From NCBI GenBank assembly GCA_015679245.1, contig CP064953.1, forward strand, positions 1-64,000: DNA of 64,000 nt, given 5' to 3'. The stretch is from Actinomycetaceae bacterium zg-1166. GTDB lineage: Bacteria > Actinomycetota > Actinomycetes > Actinomycetales > Actinomycetaceae. The position numbers and the translations under genes are program-made. Below the pieces are notes generated by a model. The model was given only the letters and a program-made list of their open reading frames with translations. It was not told the origin of the DNA and searched no databases. Of this stretch, positions 36,027 through 45,852 are shown one piece after another (positions within the stretch are counted from its first letter, which is position 1; every line of letters starts with the position of its first letter).

Positions 36027-36936
36027 TTCCTTTCCAGATGAATTCACGAATCTTTCCCCAGTCTCCCCAGTCTCCCCAGGTACGACGAGGAAGCCTTCCG
36101 AGCCCGCTGAGCCTCTACTAAAGGCACGCTCCCTCATGGCAGAGGGCAAGCACGGAACGATTTTTGGGCCAATTGACCTCGATCTGTATCCTGGCGACCT
36201 CATGGTAGTTAGAGGGGAACGTGGAGCTGGAAAATCCGCTTTCCTCATGGCGCTCGCTGCGCGCTTCCGCGCAGTCCAAGGCGAGCTCACCATTAATGGG
36301 ATCGATGCTTTGTCCACCCCCTATAAGGCGATGGAGCATACAGCGGTGGCTCGCTTGGGCAACTTTGTAGCTCCAGAAGATCGCCTTACTGTGGCCGAAT
36401 CGATCTCTGAACGTGCCTACCTCGATGCTATTTCCCTAGATCAGGCTGAAATGCGCCTGCGCCACTTCGAAGAGATCGCTGGTATCCGCGTAGAGCGTTC
36501 GGTGGAAATCGAAGAGCTTGATCCTCTCTCGCGTGCAGTTGGCTCAGTAGTCCTCGTGGCGCTCAAACCTGCGTCGGTGATCGTCGTCGATGATGTGGAC
36601 ATTATGGTGCCTCACCACGATCAAGCACTCATGTATCAACTCTTGGCTAAGTTCGCACATAGTGAAGGTTGCATCATTATTGCCTCAGCAATCGATGGCG
36701 ATACGGCTCCATCAGGCTCGGTGTGCCTCACCCTATCTAGTCACAAGAGGCTGCATGTCCACCCCTCCGGTGAATCTGGTGGACAGGTAAGCGTGGTAGC
36801 TGAGCTGCCGATGCCACACACTACGCCAGGAAAAGATCCCGAGGCGATAAACGTTTCTTACCAAAGTGAAAAATGTGTGAGCCCGGATTCGTACAAGGCT
36901 GAAACGACCATTGAGAAACCCCAGGAGAAGGCATGA
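36016..36936 (+). CDS. Degenerate ABC-type ATP-binding protein
   Basis: A 306-residue ABC ATPase-like protein. Walker A is GERGAGKS (67-74), but the signature LSGGQ is replaced by LSRAV. The Walker B end is VIVVDDVD, with Asp where the catalytic Glu should be, and the switch-His position reads IIASAID. The N-terminus has an SPVSPVSPG repeat. It is coupled to the TetR gene (overlap) and to the YhgE gene (4-bp overlap), so it likely serves that membrane protein in ATP binding rather than as an efficient ATPase. Confidence 0.85.
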   Translation: MAADSFPDEFTNLSPVSPVSPGTTRKPSEPAEPLLKARSLMAEGKHGTIFGPIDLDLYPGDLMVVRGERGAGKSAFLMALAARFRAVQGELTINGIDALSTPYKAMEHTAVARLGNFVAPEDRLTVAESISERAYLDAISLDQAEMRLRHFEEIAGIRVERSVEIEELDPLSRAVGSVVLVALKPASVIVVDDVDIMVPHHDQALMYQLLAKFAHSEGCIIIASAIDGDTAPSGSVCLTLSSHKRLHVHPSGESGGQVSVVAELPMPHTTPGKDPEAINVSYQSEKCVSPDSYKAETTIEKPQEKA

Positions 36937-39119
36937 ATATCCAACCAGGATCGCGCCTACTGCGTTACGAGTTTCGCCGCTTCAAAGGGCTCTCTAAACT
37001 CGCTCTTATCTTCGTTCTTCTCATCCCACTGCTTTACGGTGGTATCTATCTCCATGCAAATTGGGATCTTTACGGCCACCTCGACAAGGTGAAGGTCGCT
37101 GTGGTCAATCACGATAAGCCTGCCGAATACAAAGGAAAAACCGTGGCTGGTGGGCAGATGCTCGTCGATAAACTCAAAGAGGAACCCACTTTCGATTGGA
37201 CAGAAGTCTCCAACGAGTCCACAGCCAAAGAGAGGCTCAAGCGCGGCGAATACTACATGGTGATCTCTGTGCCGCAGGACTTTTCTACGAACCTTGTTAG
37301 CGCTGGGAATTATCAGCCTGCACGCGCCACTCTCACTCTCCATCGCGATGATGCCAACGGATTTATCATCGGTTCACTCGTGGGGAAGGCTGACGATGCC
37401 CTCTCCACGGCCTTAGACTCGGCAGTTTCGCAGACGTATTTCGAGGCGCTACTGGCAAACGTGGATACGATCAAAGAGAAACTCACCGAGGCAGCCGCGG
37501 GTGCGAGAACACTCGACAATGCCCTTATCCAGGTTACTAAGGGTGTCGCACAACTCAACGACGGTATTACGGGTGTGGATACCTCAGTTCTCGAATCGAA
37601 CATTGCAACTGTTTCTGGAGGACTCGACTCGCTCAACGAAGGTCTGTCCATGATTGGACGTGCAGCCTCTACGGTGCGCCAGGGAACTGGTGATATTGCG
37701 GGAATTTCTCAGACGATTGGTTCGGGAATCTCCTCGGTCAAACTTGCTCTGGCACCTCTTGAGTACTACGTGAGTAACACATTGGCGAATCTGCAGGATA
37801 AGGCCGTGGAAATCAGCACGATCGACGCCCAGCTCATGGGTGGTACTGAGGGCGGACTCGTCGGTAACACCACGGCGAAGCTCTCTGCCGCCAACGAGAA
37901 AATCCTCAAGCTGGAAAATTCTTCGAATCTCAGCGCCGAGGATCGCGCACTAGTTAGTGAACTGAAGAAGGATCTCTCCTCCTCCCTCGAATCACACACG
38001 GAAGTGAGTACGAAGCTGAGTACACAGACTCAGCTCAACGCCTCCCTTAAGTTGAGTCTCAATCCGACGATTGCGAAGTCGCTTGTGAGTGCAGCCATGT
38101 CCGTTACTTCCTCACTCCAGGATGCGGCAGGGAAGATCCAGAACGGGCTTACACAAGTTGATGACGGCCTGACACAAGCTGATTCTGGGATGGCATCGCT
38201 GAGTTCTGGAATGGGAACGTTGCGTTCGAGTACTCATGACATGCTCTCCGAAGCACCGAAGTTGGTCAGTGGTGTACTCGCCCTCTCCAACGGAATTGGG
38301 CAGCTCAACACGGCAATGCCGCAGATCTCCAACGGCGCATACACCCTGGCTACAGCACTCAAAAATGGAGCCGATCAGGTTCCCTCACTCTCTGAGTCAC
38401 AGCGAGATAATCTCGCTTCGGTGATGAGTTCGCCGGTAGAGATCAGGCAGGTGATCGATCACGATGCGCAGTTTTATGGACGTGGCTTAGCTCCCATGTT
38501 CTTCTCGATCGCGCTGTGGGTGGCCTGCGTTTCAATCTTCCTCGTTGTGCGGACGATCTCTGGGCGTGCCCTTACTGCTCGCGGTGGAACATTGCGTGCG
38601 GCCTTCATGGGCTATGGGCCAGTTGCCTCAATCACCCTTATCTCTTCCCTCATTATGGGTTTTGGAGTGTGGCTTTTCCTTGGCTTAGATCCAGTGCATC
38701 CGGCTCTCTTTTGCCTGCTCTTAGCCGTATGTGCGCTCTCTTTCTCCGCCTTGGCCTACTGGGTGCGCCTGGGGATGGGGTCTCCGCAAACGGCGGTGTT
38801 TCTTATCGCTCTCATTCTCCAGCTTCCCGCCTGTGGCGGCACCTTCCCGATCGCCATGCTTGACCCCTTCTACCAGGCGATAGCTGTAGTTTCTCCCATG
38901 CGCTATTCGGTGGACGCCTTCCGTGTGGTGATTTCAGGTGGCAACATGGCAGTATTCTGGGGATCACTGGGTGTGCTTGCAGTGATTTTCGTCGTTTCTC
39001 TAGGACTCATCGGACTTCTTGTACACCGCCGACGAATTTTCCGGATGCGTGACCTTCACCCGCCGATGGTCACCTCTACGTCCACTGCGGATTACGCCTT
39101 CTCGGTGCGCCCACGCTAA
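36933..39119 (+). CDS. YhgE/Pip domain ABC-2-type membrane protein
   Basis: A 728-residue member of the YhgE/Pip family, related to phage-receptor and ABC-2 exporter proteins. It has an N-terminal membrane span (about 20-40, LALIFVLLIPLLYGGIYL) and then about 480 residues outside the membrane with LDSLNEGL/LNDGIT heptad-like repeats that probably form coiled coils. Five or six C-terminal spans (about 520-715) follow. It overlaps the ATP-binding gene by 4 bp. Substrate is unknown; export of lipids, peptides or toxins is possible. Confidence 0.9.
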   Translation: MNIQPGSRLLRYEFRRFKGLSKLALIFVLLIPLLYGGIYLHANWDLYGHLDKVKVAVVNHDKPAEYKGKTVAGGQMLVDKLKEEPTFDWTEVSNESTAKERLKRGEYYMVISVPQDFSTNLVSAGNYQPARATLTLHRDDANGFIIGSLVGKADDALSTALDSAVSQTYFEALLANVDTIKEKLTEAAAGARTLDNALIQVTKGVAQLNDGITGVDTSVLESNIATVSGGLDSLNEGLSMIGRAASTVRQGTGDIAGISQTIGSGISSVKLALAPLEYYVSNTLANLQDKAVEISTIDAQLMGGTEGGLVGNTTAKLSAANEKILKLENSSNLSAEDRALVSELKKDLSSSLESHTEVSTKLSTQTQLNASLKLSLNPTIAKSLVSAAMSVTSSLQDAAGKIQNGLTQVDDGLTQADSGMASLSSGMGTLRSSTHDMLSEAPKLVSGVLALSNGIGQLNTAMPQISNGAYTLATALKNGADQVPSLSESQRDNLASVMSSPVEIRQVIDHDAQFYGRGLAPMFFSIALWVACVSIFLVVRTISGRALTARGGTLRAAFMGYGPVASITLISSLIMGFGVWLFLGLDPVHPALFCLLLAVCALSFSALAYWVRLGMGSPQTAVFLIALILQLPACGGTFPIAMLDPFYQAIAVVSPMRYSVDAFRVVISGGNMAVFWGSLGVLAVIFVVSLGLIGLLVHRRRIFRMRDLHPPMVTSTSTADYAFSVRPR

Positions 39120-39161
39120 AGTGCACCCGCTAAAGCGCGTACGCACTGAGTCGCGCGAAAG

Positions 39162-39214
39162 AGGCGCTATGTGAAGTGAGAGTTGATTTCTAACTCTCAC
39201 TTCACATAGCGCCT
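39162..39214. repeat. Perfect 23-bp inverted repeat
   Basis: Arms 39162-39184 and 39192-39214 are exact reverse complements around the 7-nt loop GATTTCT, between the convergent yhgE-like and pdxK genes. There is no U-tract on either side. It probably acts as a bidirectional terminator, but the perfection is unusual. Confidence 0.85.
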
Positions 39215-39351
39215 GTGCGCCCAGGCTATGCACGCCGCAGGCTATGCACGACGAAAGAGTATAGATCCTTAACTGTATTCAACGCTTCAACCTGGCAGAG
39301 CTTGTACCTACCGTGATACTTCACACCCACTGCGAGGCTTAGCTGCAAGGT

Positions 39352-40152
39352 TTAGCTTTGATACGCACCCTGCCAGACGGTAGCAAACGGAGTATGCGCC
39401 TCCACACGCGCTTTGATTCCCGAAGTGACCATTGCCTTAGCCACATGTACAGCTTCGTGGATATCAGTGCCCTTGGCCAGCTCTGCTGTGATTGCAGCAG
39501 CTAGGGTACAACCAGCACCGGAGACGCGCTCCTGCCCGATTTTCGGTTCAGAGTAGACGGTAATCTTCTCTCCATCCCACAGCACATCCACAGCCTCGTC
39601 GCCCGGGAAATCAATACCGCCTTTGACGATAACGTAACGTGGGCCAAGCTCACTGACGCGGCGTGCAGCCTCAGCTAAATCCTCCACACTCTCAAGTTTT
39701 TCAATACCAGAAAGTGTGCAGGCCTCGAAGTAATTCGGAGTAGCAACGGTGGCAAGAGGAAGAATTTTCTCACGCAGAGCAGTATCGGTATCGAGAGCAG
39801 CTCCTGGTTCTTGCCCCTTGCAGATAAGCACAGGATCGAGAACGATGTTTTTCCACTTCTGCGAAGAGAGAGCTTCAGCAACCGTAGCAATCGTCGCCGG
39901 TGTGCCGAGCATACCAATCTTCACGGTGTCGATATCTTGGGCGGAAAGAGCTGCTTCAATCTGATCGTGAATTACTTGTGGATCCACGGGGACGAAGCGG
40001 TGCCCCCAGTTGTTCTTCGGATCGAAGGAGACGATGCATGTGAGTGCGCCTGAGCCGTAGACACCGAGCTGCTGGAAGGTTTTGAGATCCACTTGGAAGC
40101 CCGCACCTCCTGTGGCTTCTGAGCCAGCGATTGTGTAAGCAAAAGTCACCAT
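39352..40152 (-). CDS. Pyridoxine/hydroxymethylpyrimidine kinase (PdxK/ThiD family)
   Basis: A ribokinase-fold kinase that phosphorylates pyridoxal-type vitamers or hydroxymethylpyrimidine. The 266 residues show the N-terminal AGSEATGGAGFQVDLKTFQQLGVYG, with the Gly-rich substrate site, and the catalytic anion-hole motif SGAGCTLAAAI near residue 220. The FDPKNNWGH and QVIHDQIEAAL stretches favour the PdxK-type vitamin B6 kinases of the ThiD family; thiamine genes are not adjacent. Confidence 0.82.
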   Translation of the reverse strand: MVTFAYTIAGSEATGGAGFQVDLKTFQQLGVYGSGALTCIVSFDPKNNWGHRFVPVDPQVIHDQIEAALSAQDIDTVKIGMLGTPATIATVAEALSSQKWKNIVLDPVLICKGQEPGAALDTDTALREKILPLATVATPNYFEACTLSGIEKLESVEDLAEAARRVSELGPRYVIVKGGIDFPGDEAVDVLWDGEKITVYSEPKIGQERVSGAGCTLAAAITAELAKGTDIHEAVHVAKAMVTSGIKARVEAHTPFATVWQGAYQS

Positions 40153-40200
40153 GTTGTCCTCTTTCCTGAAAGGTTAATAGGCATTATTGATCCTATGTGT

Positions 40201-41046
40201 TTACTCTCCGTAACGTTTCATCGTCTCGGGATGGTAGCCTGTGCGCCCAGCCTCACCACGGTCAAGAGAACCAATGAGTGCTATCTCCTGCGCACTGAGC
40301 TCGACTGCGGTAGCCTCGAAATTCTCGCGAAGACGAGCGGGTGTCACCGATTTCGGGAAGATGATATTTCCACAGGCCACATGCCAGGCAAGCACCGCTT
40401 GAGCTGGTGTACAACCGTGGGAGTGAGCTATCTCAACGAGAGCAGCCTCCTCCATAATTGCCCCGCGCACGAGTGGCGCCCAGGCTTCTACTGCAATCTC
40501 GTGCTCATGACAGTAGTCCACTACCTCAGCATTGTGGAAATAGGGATGAACCTCGATCTGATTGACTGCGGGCACCGTCTGCGAGCCTTCGATGAGAATA
40601 TCGAGATGATTCGGCTCGAAATTCGAGACACCAATAGAACGCGAGCGCCCATCAGCCACAAGTTCCTCCATCGCCTTCCACGTGGAGAGGAAATCGCCGC
40701 CATACTGAGCGGGAAGTGGCCAGTGGATAAGGAAGAGATCCACGTAGTCTGTTCCCAGGCGCGTGAGGGATTCAGCGAAACTTCGCTGCACGTCCTCAGG
40801 AAGGTGGTTGGGGTTATCGAGCTTTGTGGTGAGGAAGATATCCTCACGCGCCACTGCTGAATCGGCAAGTGCACGGCCAACTTCAGCCTCATTACCGTAC
40901 ATTTGAGCAGTGTCGATATGACGATAACCCAGGTCAAGGGCATAACGCACAGAATTGTAGGTATCTTCACCCGCCATCTTGTAGGTGCCGAGGCCGATCT
41001 GCGGGATGGAATAGCCGCTACGCAGCGGTAGTGATACATAAGTCAT
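40201..41046 (-). CDS. Aldo/keto reductase
   Basis: An NADPH-dependent oxidoreductase of the AKR family (2,5-diketo-gluconate reductase-like). The start at 41046 (GAGGAG upstream) gives 281 residues with the catalytic tetrad Asp45 and Tyr50 (DTAQMY), Lys75 (TTKLDN) and His108 (LIHWP). The NADPH-binding region has IIFPKSVTPARLRENFEA. Substrate cannot be told. It lies 48 bp upstream of pdxK and may share its transcript. Confidence 0.92.
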   Translation of the reverse strand: MTYVSLPLRSGYSIPQIGLGTYKMAGEDTYNSVRYALDLGYRHIDTAQMYGNEAEVGRALADSAVAREDIFLTTKLDNPNHLPEDVQRSFAESLTRLGTDYVDLFLIHWPLPAQYGGDFLSTWKAMEELVADGRSRSIGVSNFEPNHLDILIEGSQTVPAVNQIEVHPYFHNAEVVDYCHEHEIAVEAWAPLVRGAIMEEAALVEIAHSHGCTPAQAVLAWHVACGNIIFPKSVTPARLRENFEATAVELSAQEIALIGSLDRGEAGRTGYHPETMKRYGE

Positions 41047-41168
41047 GTATCTATTCTCCTCTCGCCACACACATATGAGGGAGCGCCGAGCCGAACATTC
41101 TGCATCTGGTATTTACACGAAAGGCGATCCGACGATCCCACTGCAGGCTCTTTACCTAGCTTCTAGGG

Positions 41169-42566
41169 CTAGGAACGCACTTTTTCAAGGAGGCGTTCAA
41201 TCATCTTCGGCCCACCTGTGCGCAGCCCATCATGGTGGAAATCGTTCGTAATGAGTGGGCGCATCCCACGGATCTCCTTAGCGGTGGCCAGCGAGAGATC
41301 GTAGGGAACGAACATGTCATCCACATAGATCCATGCCGCGGAGGGCACAGTATTCTCAGCCAGGGCTTCCTGTGAGTAGAGCTGAGGCCAGTTAGATTTT
41401 TCAGCGACGAGCCCCGCAGCCTCGGCCATAGGTGCAAGGGCTGGATCTGAGTTCACCTGCCAAGGGAAGATATGTTCGCCGGAGAATCGGAAGCTGTATT
41501 CGTGGGAGAGTGCGAGTTCTCCCTCTGCTCCTTCTTCCACGTGAGGAAGATAAAATTCGGGGAACTCCTCACGAATTCTGTGCGCACTCCAGTTTGTTGC
41601 TCCCGTGGAATGTTGCCCATAAATTGCCTCATGGATCATCGCATAGAGTGGGTTTTCAGCAAAAGAAAGACGCGATCCCACACGCTGAAGGAACTGTGGG
41701 CGTAGGCGCCGAACTCCACCCAAGCTCCAGAAAGGATCTTCGAGAAGGAAGTGGAGAGTATCTGGCCCATACGACATGCCCAACACAATCCCGAGTTCAC
41801 GGAAACGCGCAGGAGTGAGCCGCTCTCCGCTTGGGAGGAATTCCTCCACCTCGGCAAGGTGAGTAGTTATTTTCCAGGCTGCAGCTTCGTCGTCAGGATA
41901 CTGCGCAAAGTATTCGAGATTGCGCGAGGCTGTGGATGCGAAGGTGCGGCGGTAGACTTCGTCGGCGTGAAGGTGGGTAGAAGGAAGACCTGCTGTAATG
42001 AAGGCTTCGCTCAACCCTTCGGGATGTGCACTGAGATAGTGGGTGACGCAGAAACCTCCAAAACTCTGGCCGAGGGCTGCCCACGGCTTCTCATCTTGGA
42101 GATGATGACGTAGGGCTTCAGCGTCGGCCACGATGGAATCTTGGCGGAAACATGCGAGATAGGCGGCTTGGACACGAGGTGAACCCACGGATGTTACAGC
42201 GAGGTATTCGAGGGGATGGCTGCCTCCAGTACTCCGTTCGTCAAGGAGAACTACACGGAAGTAATCCAAGGCAGTGTCAAGCCACGAACCGATGGGAGCC
42301 ATGCGCGGGCCGGCAGAGCCGGGACCTCCCTGGAAAAAGATGAGGCGTGGGGCATCTTCCTTACCGTGGCGTACATATTCACGAGCGAAGATGGTGATAC
42401 GGGATGCAAGAGTGGCACGCTCATCTTCACTGAGGTGGGTAAGTGCACCGAAGTAATCGAGGGGAACGGTGATCTCGTGTTCGATCATCGTATGACCAGG
42501 AAGAGTAAAAGTGGGGGCAGATGCCGGCGAAGTATTCTGCTCAAAATCTGAGATTTCTGATCTCAC
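41169..42566 (-). CDS. Proline iminopeptidase-like alpha/beta hydrolase (S33)
   Basis: A 465-residue hydrolase of the peptidase S33 prolyl aminopeptidase group. Motifs are FFQGGPGSAG (oxyanion loop), LLDERSTGGS and the nucleophile elbow GQSFGGF (Ser168). The C-terminal WIYVDDMFVPYDLS and TNDFHHDGLRTGG supply Asp and His. It probably removes N-terminal proline from peptides. The GTG start overlaps the stop of the acyltransferase gene (GTGA), with GGAAGGGA upstream. Confidence 0.88.
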   Translation of the reverse strand: MRSEISDFEQNTSPASAPTFTLPGHTMIEHEITVPLDYFGALTHLSEDERATLASRITIFAREYVRHGKEDAPRLIFFQGGPGSAGPRMAPIGSWLDTALDYFRVVLLDERSTGGSHPLEYLAVTSVGSPRVQAAYLACFRQDSIVADAEALRHHLQDEKPWAALGQSFGGFCVTHYLSAHPEGLSEAFITAGLPSTHLHADEVYRRTFASTASRNLEYFAQYPDDEAAAWKITTHLAEVEEFLPSGERLTPARFRELGIVLGMSYGPDTLHFLLEDPFWSLGGVRRLRPQFLQRVGSRLSFAENPLYAMIHEAIYGQHSTGATNWSAHRIREEFPEFYLPHVEEGAEGELALSHEYSFRFSGEHIFPWQVNSDPALAPMAEAAGLVAEKSNWPQLYSQEALAENTVPSAAWIYVDDMFVPYDLSLATAKEIRGMRPLITNDFHHDGLRTGGPKMIERLLEKVRS

Positions 42567-43192
42567 TTTTTATTCCCTTCCTTGCCATCTAAGCCTTTTA
42601 AGAGCCACTGACGTGCAGAATCATCATCCTCGGCACGCAAGCGTGGCACGGAAGCCTTCTTCGGATGGAAGCCCGTCTTGCCCTCATAAAAGGAGCGGAT
42701 ATGAGTCATGTCGGCTTCAACATCGCCGGTGAGGTGGATTGCTTCGCCCCAGCCGTAGGTCATCGTTGTTCGATCAATGAAACCGAACTGCACAGGCATT
42801 CCAGTTTCGAGGCAAATCCGATAGAAACCTGACTTCCAGTATGTGCGTGGTGAGCGCGTACCCTTCGGTGCGATGATGAGGGTAAAAGTCTGGGCTTTCT
42901 CGGCATTCTCCACCAAGGAACTCACAAGGCCGTGGTGAGAGGAACGGTCAGTGGAAATTCCTCCGAGGGCGCGCACAATCCGGCCAAGGAATGGTGCCGA
43001 AGCAGCAGAATCCTTAACGAGCCAGCGTATTGGACGCTCCACCTTCCAGAAGGCCATGAGCATGAGGATCGAATCCCAATTTGAGGTGTGTGGTGCTCCG
43101 ATCAGCACTACCTTCTGTGGAATCTCCTCGTGAACAAAAGTCCAGCGTGAGCACGCCATAAAGATCGAGGCGATCGCTTTTGTGATTTTCAT
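42563..43192 (-). CDS. PlsC-like 1-acylglycerol-3-phosphate acyltransferase family protein
   Basis: A 209-residue acyltransferase with the Hx4D motif HTSNWD (35-40), followed by GGISTDRSS and the APKGTRSP region where PlsC enzymes bind substrate phosphate. It may acylate lysophosphatidic acid or another lipid. The start at 43192 has GAGGAG upstream; the longer frame is not supported. It is coupled to the peptidase gene by a 4-bp overlap. Confidence 0.88.
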   Translation of the reverse strand: MKITKAIASIFMACSRWTFVHEEIPQKVVLIGAPHTSNWDSILMLMAFWKVERPIRWLVKDSAASAPFLGRIVRALGGISTDRSSHHGLVSSLVENAEKAQTFTLIIAPKGTRSPRTYWKSGFYRICLETGMPVQFGFIDRTTMTYGWGEAIHLTGDVEADMTHIRSFYEGKTGFHPKKASVPRLRAEDDDSARQWLLKGLDGKEGNKK

Positions 43193-43374
43193 GGTGTCTC
43201 CTCGGTGGGTTAGGGGTGAGAGTAATTGTGTCACGCTGAATGCGCGAGGGGCGCGACCGCCGTGGCGTGTGCGTATGGCCGCTTTGGACAGAAGAGAGGA
43301 GAAACCTCCTGCGTGGCCGGTGGAATTACACATCCTCTCGACGGCAAACCACCACCTCTCCCAGCACTGAAAAA

Positions 43375-44628
43375 CTAGAGCAGGAAAGAGAAAGCTGGTG
43401 AATGCGGCTCAAGTTTCTCCACCGTGAGTGGGGAGGACTCCATCCGCTGGAGAAGCCCACCCAGATTTTCTGGCGCATCGATTTCAATGCCGACAAGTGC
43501 CGGACCAGTTTCACGGTTGTTCTTCTTTGTGTACTCAAAGAGTACGATATCGTCGCCTTCCCCAAGTACCTGGTCAAGGAATCCACGCAAAGCACCGGGT
43601 TCTTGCGGGAAAGTGACGAGGAAGTAGTGGCGCAGACCTTCGTAGACAAGTGAGCGCTCAACGATATCGTCGTAACGTGACACATCGTTATTTCCACCCG
43701 AGACGATACAGGCAATGGGACCATCGGGAAGATCGGGAAGGATACGCGCCACAGCTGCACTCGCGATAGCTCCCGAAGGTTCAGCAATAATCCCCTCAAC
43801 TTGGTAGAGGTCAAGCATTTCCGTGCAGATAGCACCTTCGGGGATGGTGAGGATCTCATCGACGAAATCGCGGGCAATCTGGAAGGTGAGGTCTCCAACG
43901 CGAGCGACGGCGGTGCCGTCAGCAAAACCGTCAATTTTCGGCAGAGTGACAGGCTCACCCTTATCTAATGCAGCGCGCAGTGAGGCAGCACCTTCAGGTT
44001 CAACACCGATGATTTTTACCTCGGGATGGAACGTGCGCAGCCAGATCGCGGTGCCCGAGAGAAGGCCGCCGCCCCCCACCGGTACCACGACGGTGGCTGG
44101 CAGTTCGGAGGCTTGCTCAAAAATTTCTTTGACCACCGTGCCTTGTCCGGCGATGGTGCGTGGATCGTCGAAGGGATGAACGTAGGTGGCTTTGTGCGCG
44201 GCGGCGTATTCTTGGGCGGCACGCGAGGCTTCGTCGAAAGTGGCTCCCCCGATCACCTGTTCGATCCACTTCCCGCCGATATCGTGGATACGTGCACGTT
44301 TTTGGCGCGGGGTAGTAGAGGGAAGGAAAACTTTGCCATGGATGCGTAGCTGACGGCAGGCGAAAGCGACACCCTGGGCGTGGTTGCCGGCAGAAGCGCA
44401 CACGACACCAGCTTCACGTTCGCCTTCAGTGAGGGAGGAAATGAAGTTGAAAGCGCCGCGCACTTTGTAAGAGCGGCCTACCTGAACGTCTTCACGTTTG
44501 AGGTACACGCTCTGTTTGCGAATCCCTGAAAGGCGTAGTGAGAGGTCAAGCGGCGTATGCCGCACGGTGTTTCCAAGTGTTTGAGCGGCGACGACGACAT
44601 CGACACCTGTGGGCAGTGTGCGTTCCAT
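43375..44628 (-). CDS. ilvA: Threonine ammonia-lyase IlvA
   Basis: A PLP enzyme that deaminates threonine to 2-oxobutanoate, the first step of isoleucine synthesis. The start at 44628 gives 417 residues with the PLP lysine in RSYKVRGAFNF (Lys54), the SAGNHAQGVA loop and the phosphate-binding VPVGGGGLLSG. A C-terminal ACT-like regulatory domain (HYFLVTFPQEPGALRGFLDQ) follows. No ilvB, C or D is nearby. The upstream in-frame ATG at 44742 would add an unrelated leader. Confidence 0.93.
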   Translation of the reverse strand: MERTLPTGVDVVVAAQTLGNTVRHTPLDLSLRLSGIRKQSVYLKREDVQVGRSYKVRGAFNFISSLTEGEREAGVVCASAGNHAQGVAFACRQLRIHGKVFLPSTTPRQKRARIHDIGGKWIEQVIGGATFDEASRAAQEYAAAHKATYVHPFDDPRTIAGQGTVVKEIFEQASELPATVVVPVGGGGLLSGTAIWLRTFHPEVKIIGVEPEGAASLRAALDKGEPVTLPKIDGFADGTAVARVGDLTFQIARDFVDEILTIPEGAICTEMLDLYQVEGIIAEPSGAIASAAVARILPDLPDGPIACIVSGGNNDVSRYDDIVERSLVYEGLRHYFLVTFPQEPGALRGFLDQVLGEGDDIVLFEYTKKNNRETGPALVGIEIDAPENLGGLLQRMESSPLTVEKLEPHSPAFSFLL

Positions 44629-44766
44629 ATCTCTAGTCTGCCTTTTTGTTGGTGCGAGAGCCTGGTGCGTCCGTGTGATATTTGTGTTAGTGAGCGCATA
44701 CGTGTTAATTCGTGGGAGTGGGCGCGCCTTTGCCGCACTCAACTAGGCGATCCGTAGGGTGGGGCT

Positions 44767-45456
44767 ATGAGCGATTCCTACCGCGAAAGTTCCTCTGACC
44801 ATCCCGAGGGTGAGGAGCTTGCCTTCGAGTTTGAACGTAAGTTTTTTGTGCGAACTCTTCCCTCTGATGTGTTTGCTCACGCTGAGCGCACTGTTATTGC
44901 CCAGGCGTACATCTTCGCCAGTGAGGGATATGCAGTGCGCGTACGCCTCACTTTCCCTGGGCGTAGCGTGGACTTTCCTTCCTTTAATGACGAAGTAGAT
45001 CTCGTGGGTGCCTACGAACGCCGGGTCATTGCTGCGCTTATGGCTGAAGAAAGCGAGGTAAGTGCGACAATCGCCGTCAAGTCCCCTGGTATTGCTGGAG
45101 AGCGTTATGAGATGGAATCTCCAGTAGATGTGGATGTTGCTGTCCAGATTTTGCGCCGCTCACCTCAGCTCATTCTCAAGAACCGCTACCACCTGTGGTA
45201 CGACGAAGACGGTTGGGTGTTCGACGAGTTTGGCGGGCAGAATTCTGGTCTGATCGTAGCTGAATGTGAGCGTCTAGCCCCAGTGGTCAATCTGCGTATC
45301 CCGGATTTTTGCGCTACGGAAGTGACGGAAGATTTGCGATTCACAAATGATTACCTCTCTAAAGAACCATGGCGGCAATGGAGCCACATGTGGGAGGTAG
45401 AACTCTCTGCTCGTGGCCCGCATTTCATGGATTTGCGTGGGTCAGGCAAGGTGTAA
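44767..45456 (+). CDS. CYTH domain protein (triphosphate tunnel metalloenzyme)
   Basis: A 229-residue protein with the CYTH hallmark ExExK (EFERK, residues 21-25), followed by alternating charged strands such as YAVRVRLTF, ATIAVKSP, LKNRYHLWYDEDGWVFDEFGG and LIVAECE. Such enzymes cleave inorganic triphosphate, thiamine triphosphate or act as adenylate cyclases. The actual substrate cannot be told. It is divergent from ilvA. Confidence 0.85.
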   Translation: MSDSYRESSSDHPEGEELAFEFERKFFVRTLPSDVFAHAERTVIAQAYIFASEGYAVRVRLTFPGRSVDFPSFNDEVDLVGAYERRVIAALMAEESEVSATIAVKSPGIAGERYEMESPVDVDVAVQILRRSPQLILKNRYHLWYDEDGWVFDEFGGQNSGLIVAECERLAPVVNLRIPDFCATEVTEDLRFTNDYLSKEPWRQWSHMWEVELSARGPHFMDLRGSGKV

Positions 45457-45852
45457 CGCGTGTGATATCGGCGCGTAGTCGGTATTGTCATCCTCGATAT
45501 AACGAATGAGGAGAAAAGGTGCCACGCGTGAATCCCAGTATTCCTGGAGAGCCACATCGTCGGACATATGATAGCCAGATTGTCGGATATGCCGTGCTGA
45601 TTCCGCTTTTACAGAAAGTGGTACGCGCATCTTCTTCCGGTGCGCTTCGTCGGTTTCAATCTGTTGACAAGTTCTGATTGAGCCATGTTGCTGATCCACG
45701 CATGTGACGCAGGGGAGTATCTGATTATCTGGGCCGTGATCGTTCTCACGGAGTTGTGTCTGAACCCACGAAGCAAGTATTGATGCTGCATATAGCATTG
45801 AACTGGGTGATTGGAACTGCCAATCATCACCACCCTAGAGAAAGGAGCAGTC
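45457..45852. other. Intergenic region before csbD
   Basis: Nothing recognisable in about 400 bp apart from the csbD ribosome-binding site GAAAGGAG near its 3' end. Frames here (for example 45442-45798 on the minus strand) look non-coding. Confidence 0.6.

Noticed and set aside
45442-45798. 118-codon minus-strand frame upstream of csbD
   Set aside because: It overlaps the CYTH gene end, has no ribosome-binding site, and its composition is unlike neighbouring genes.
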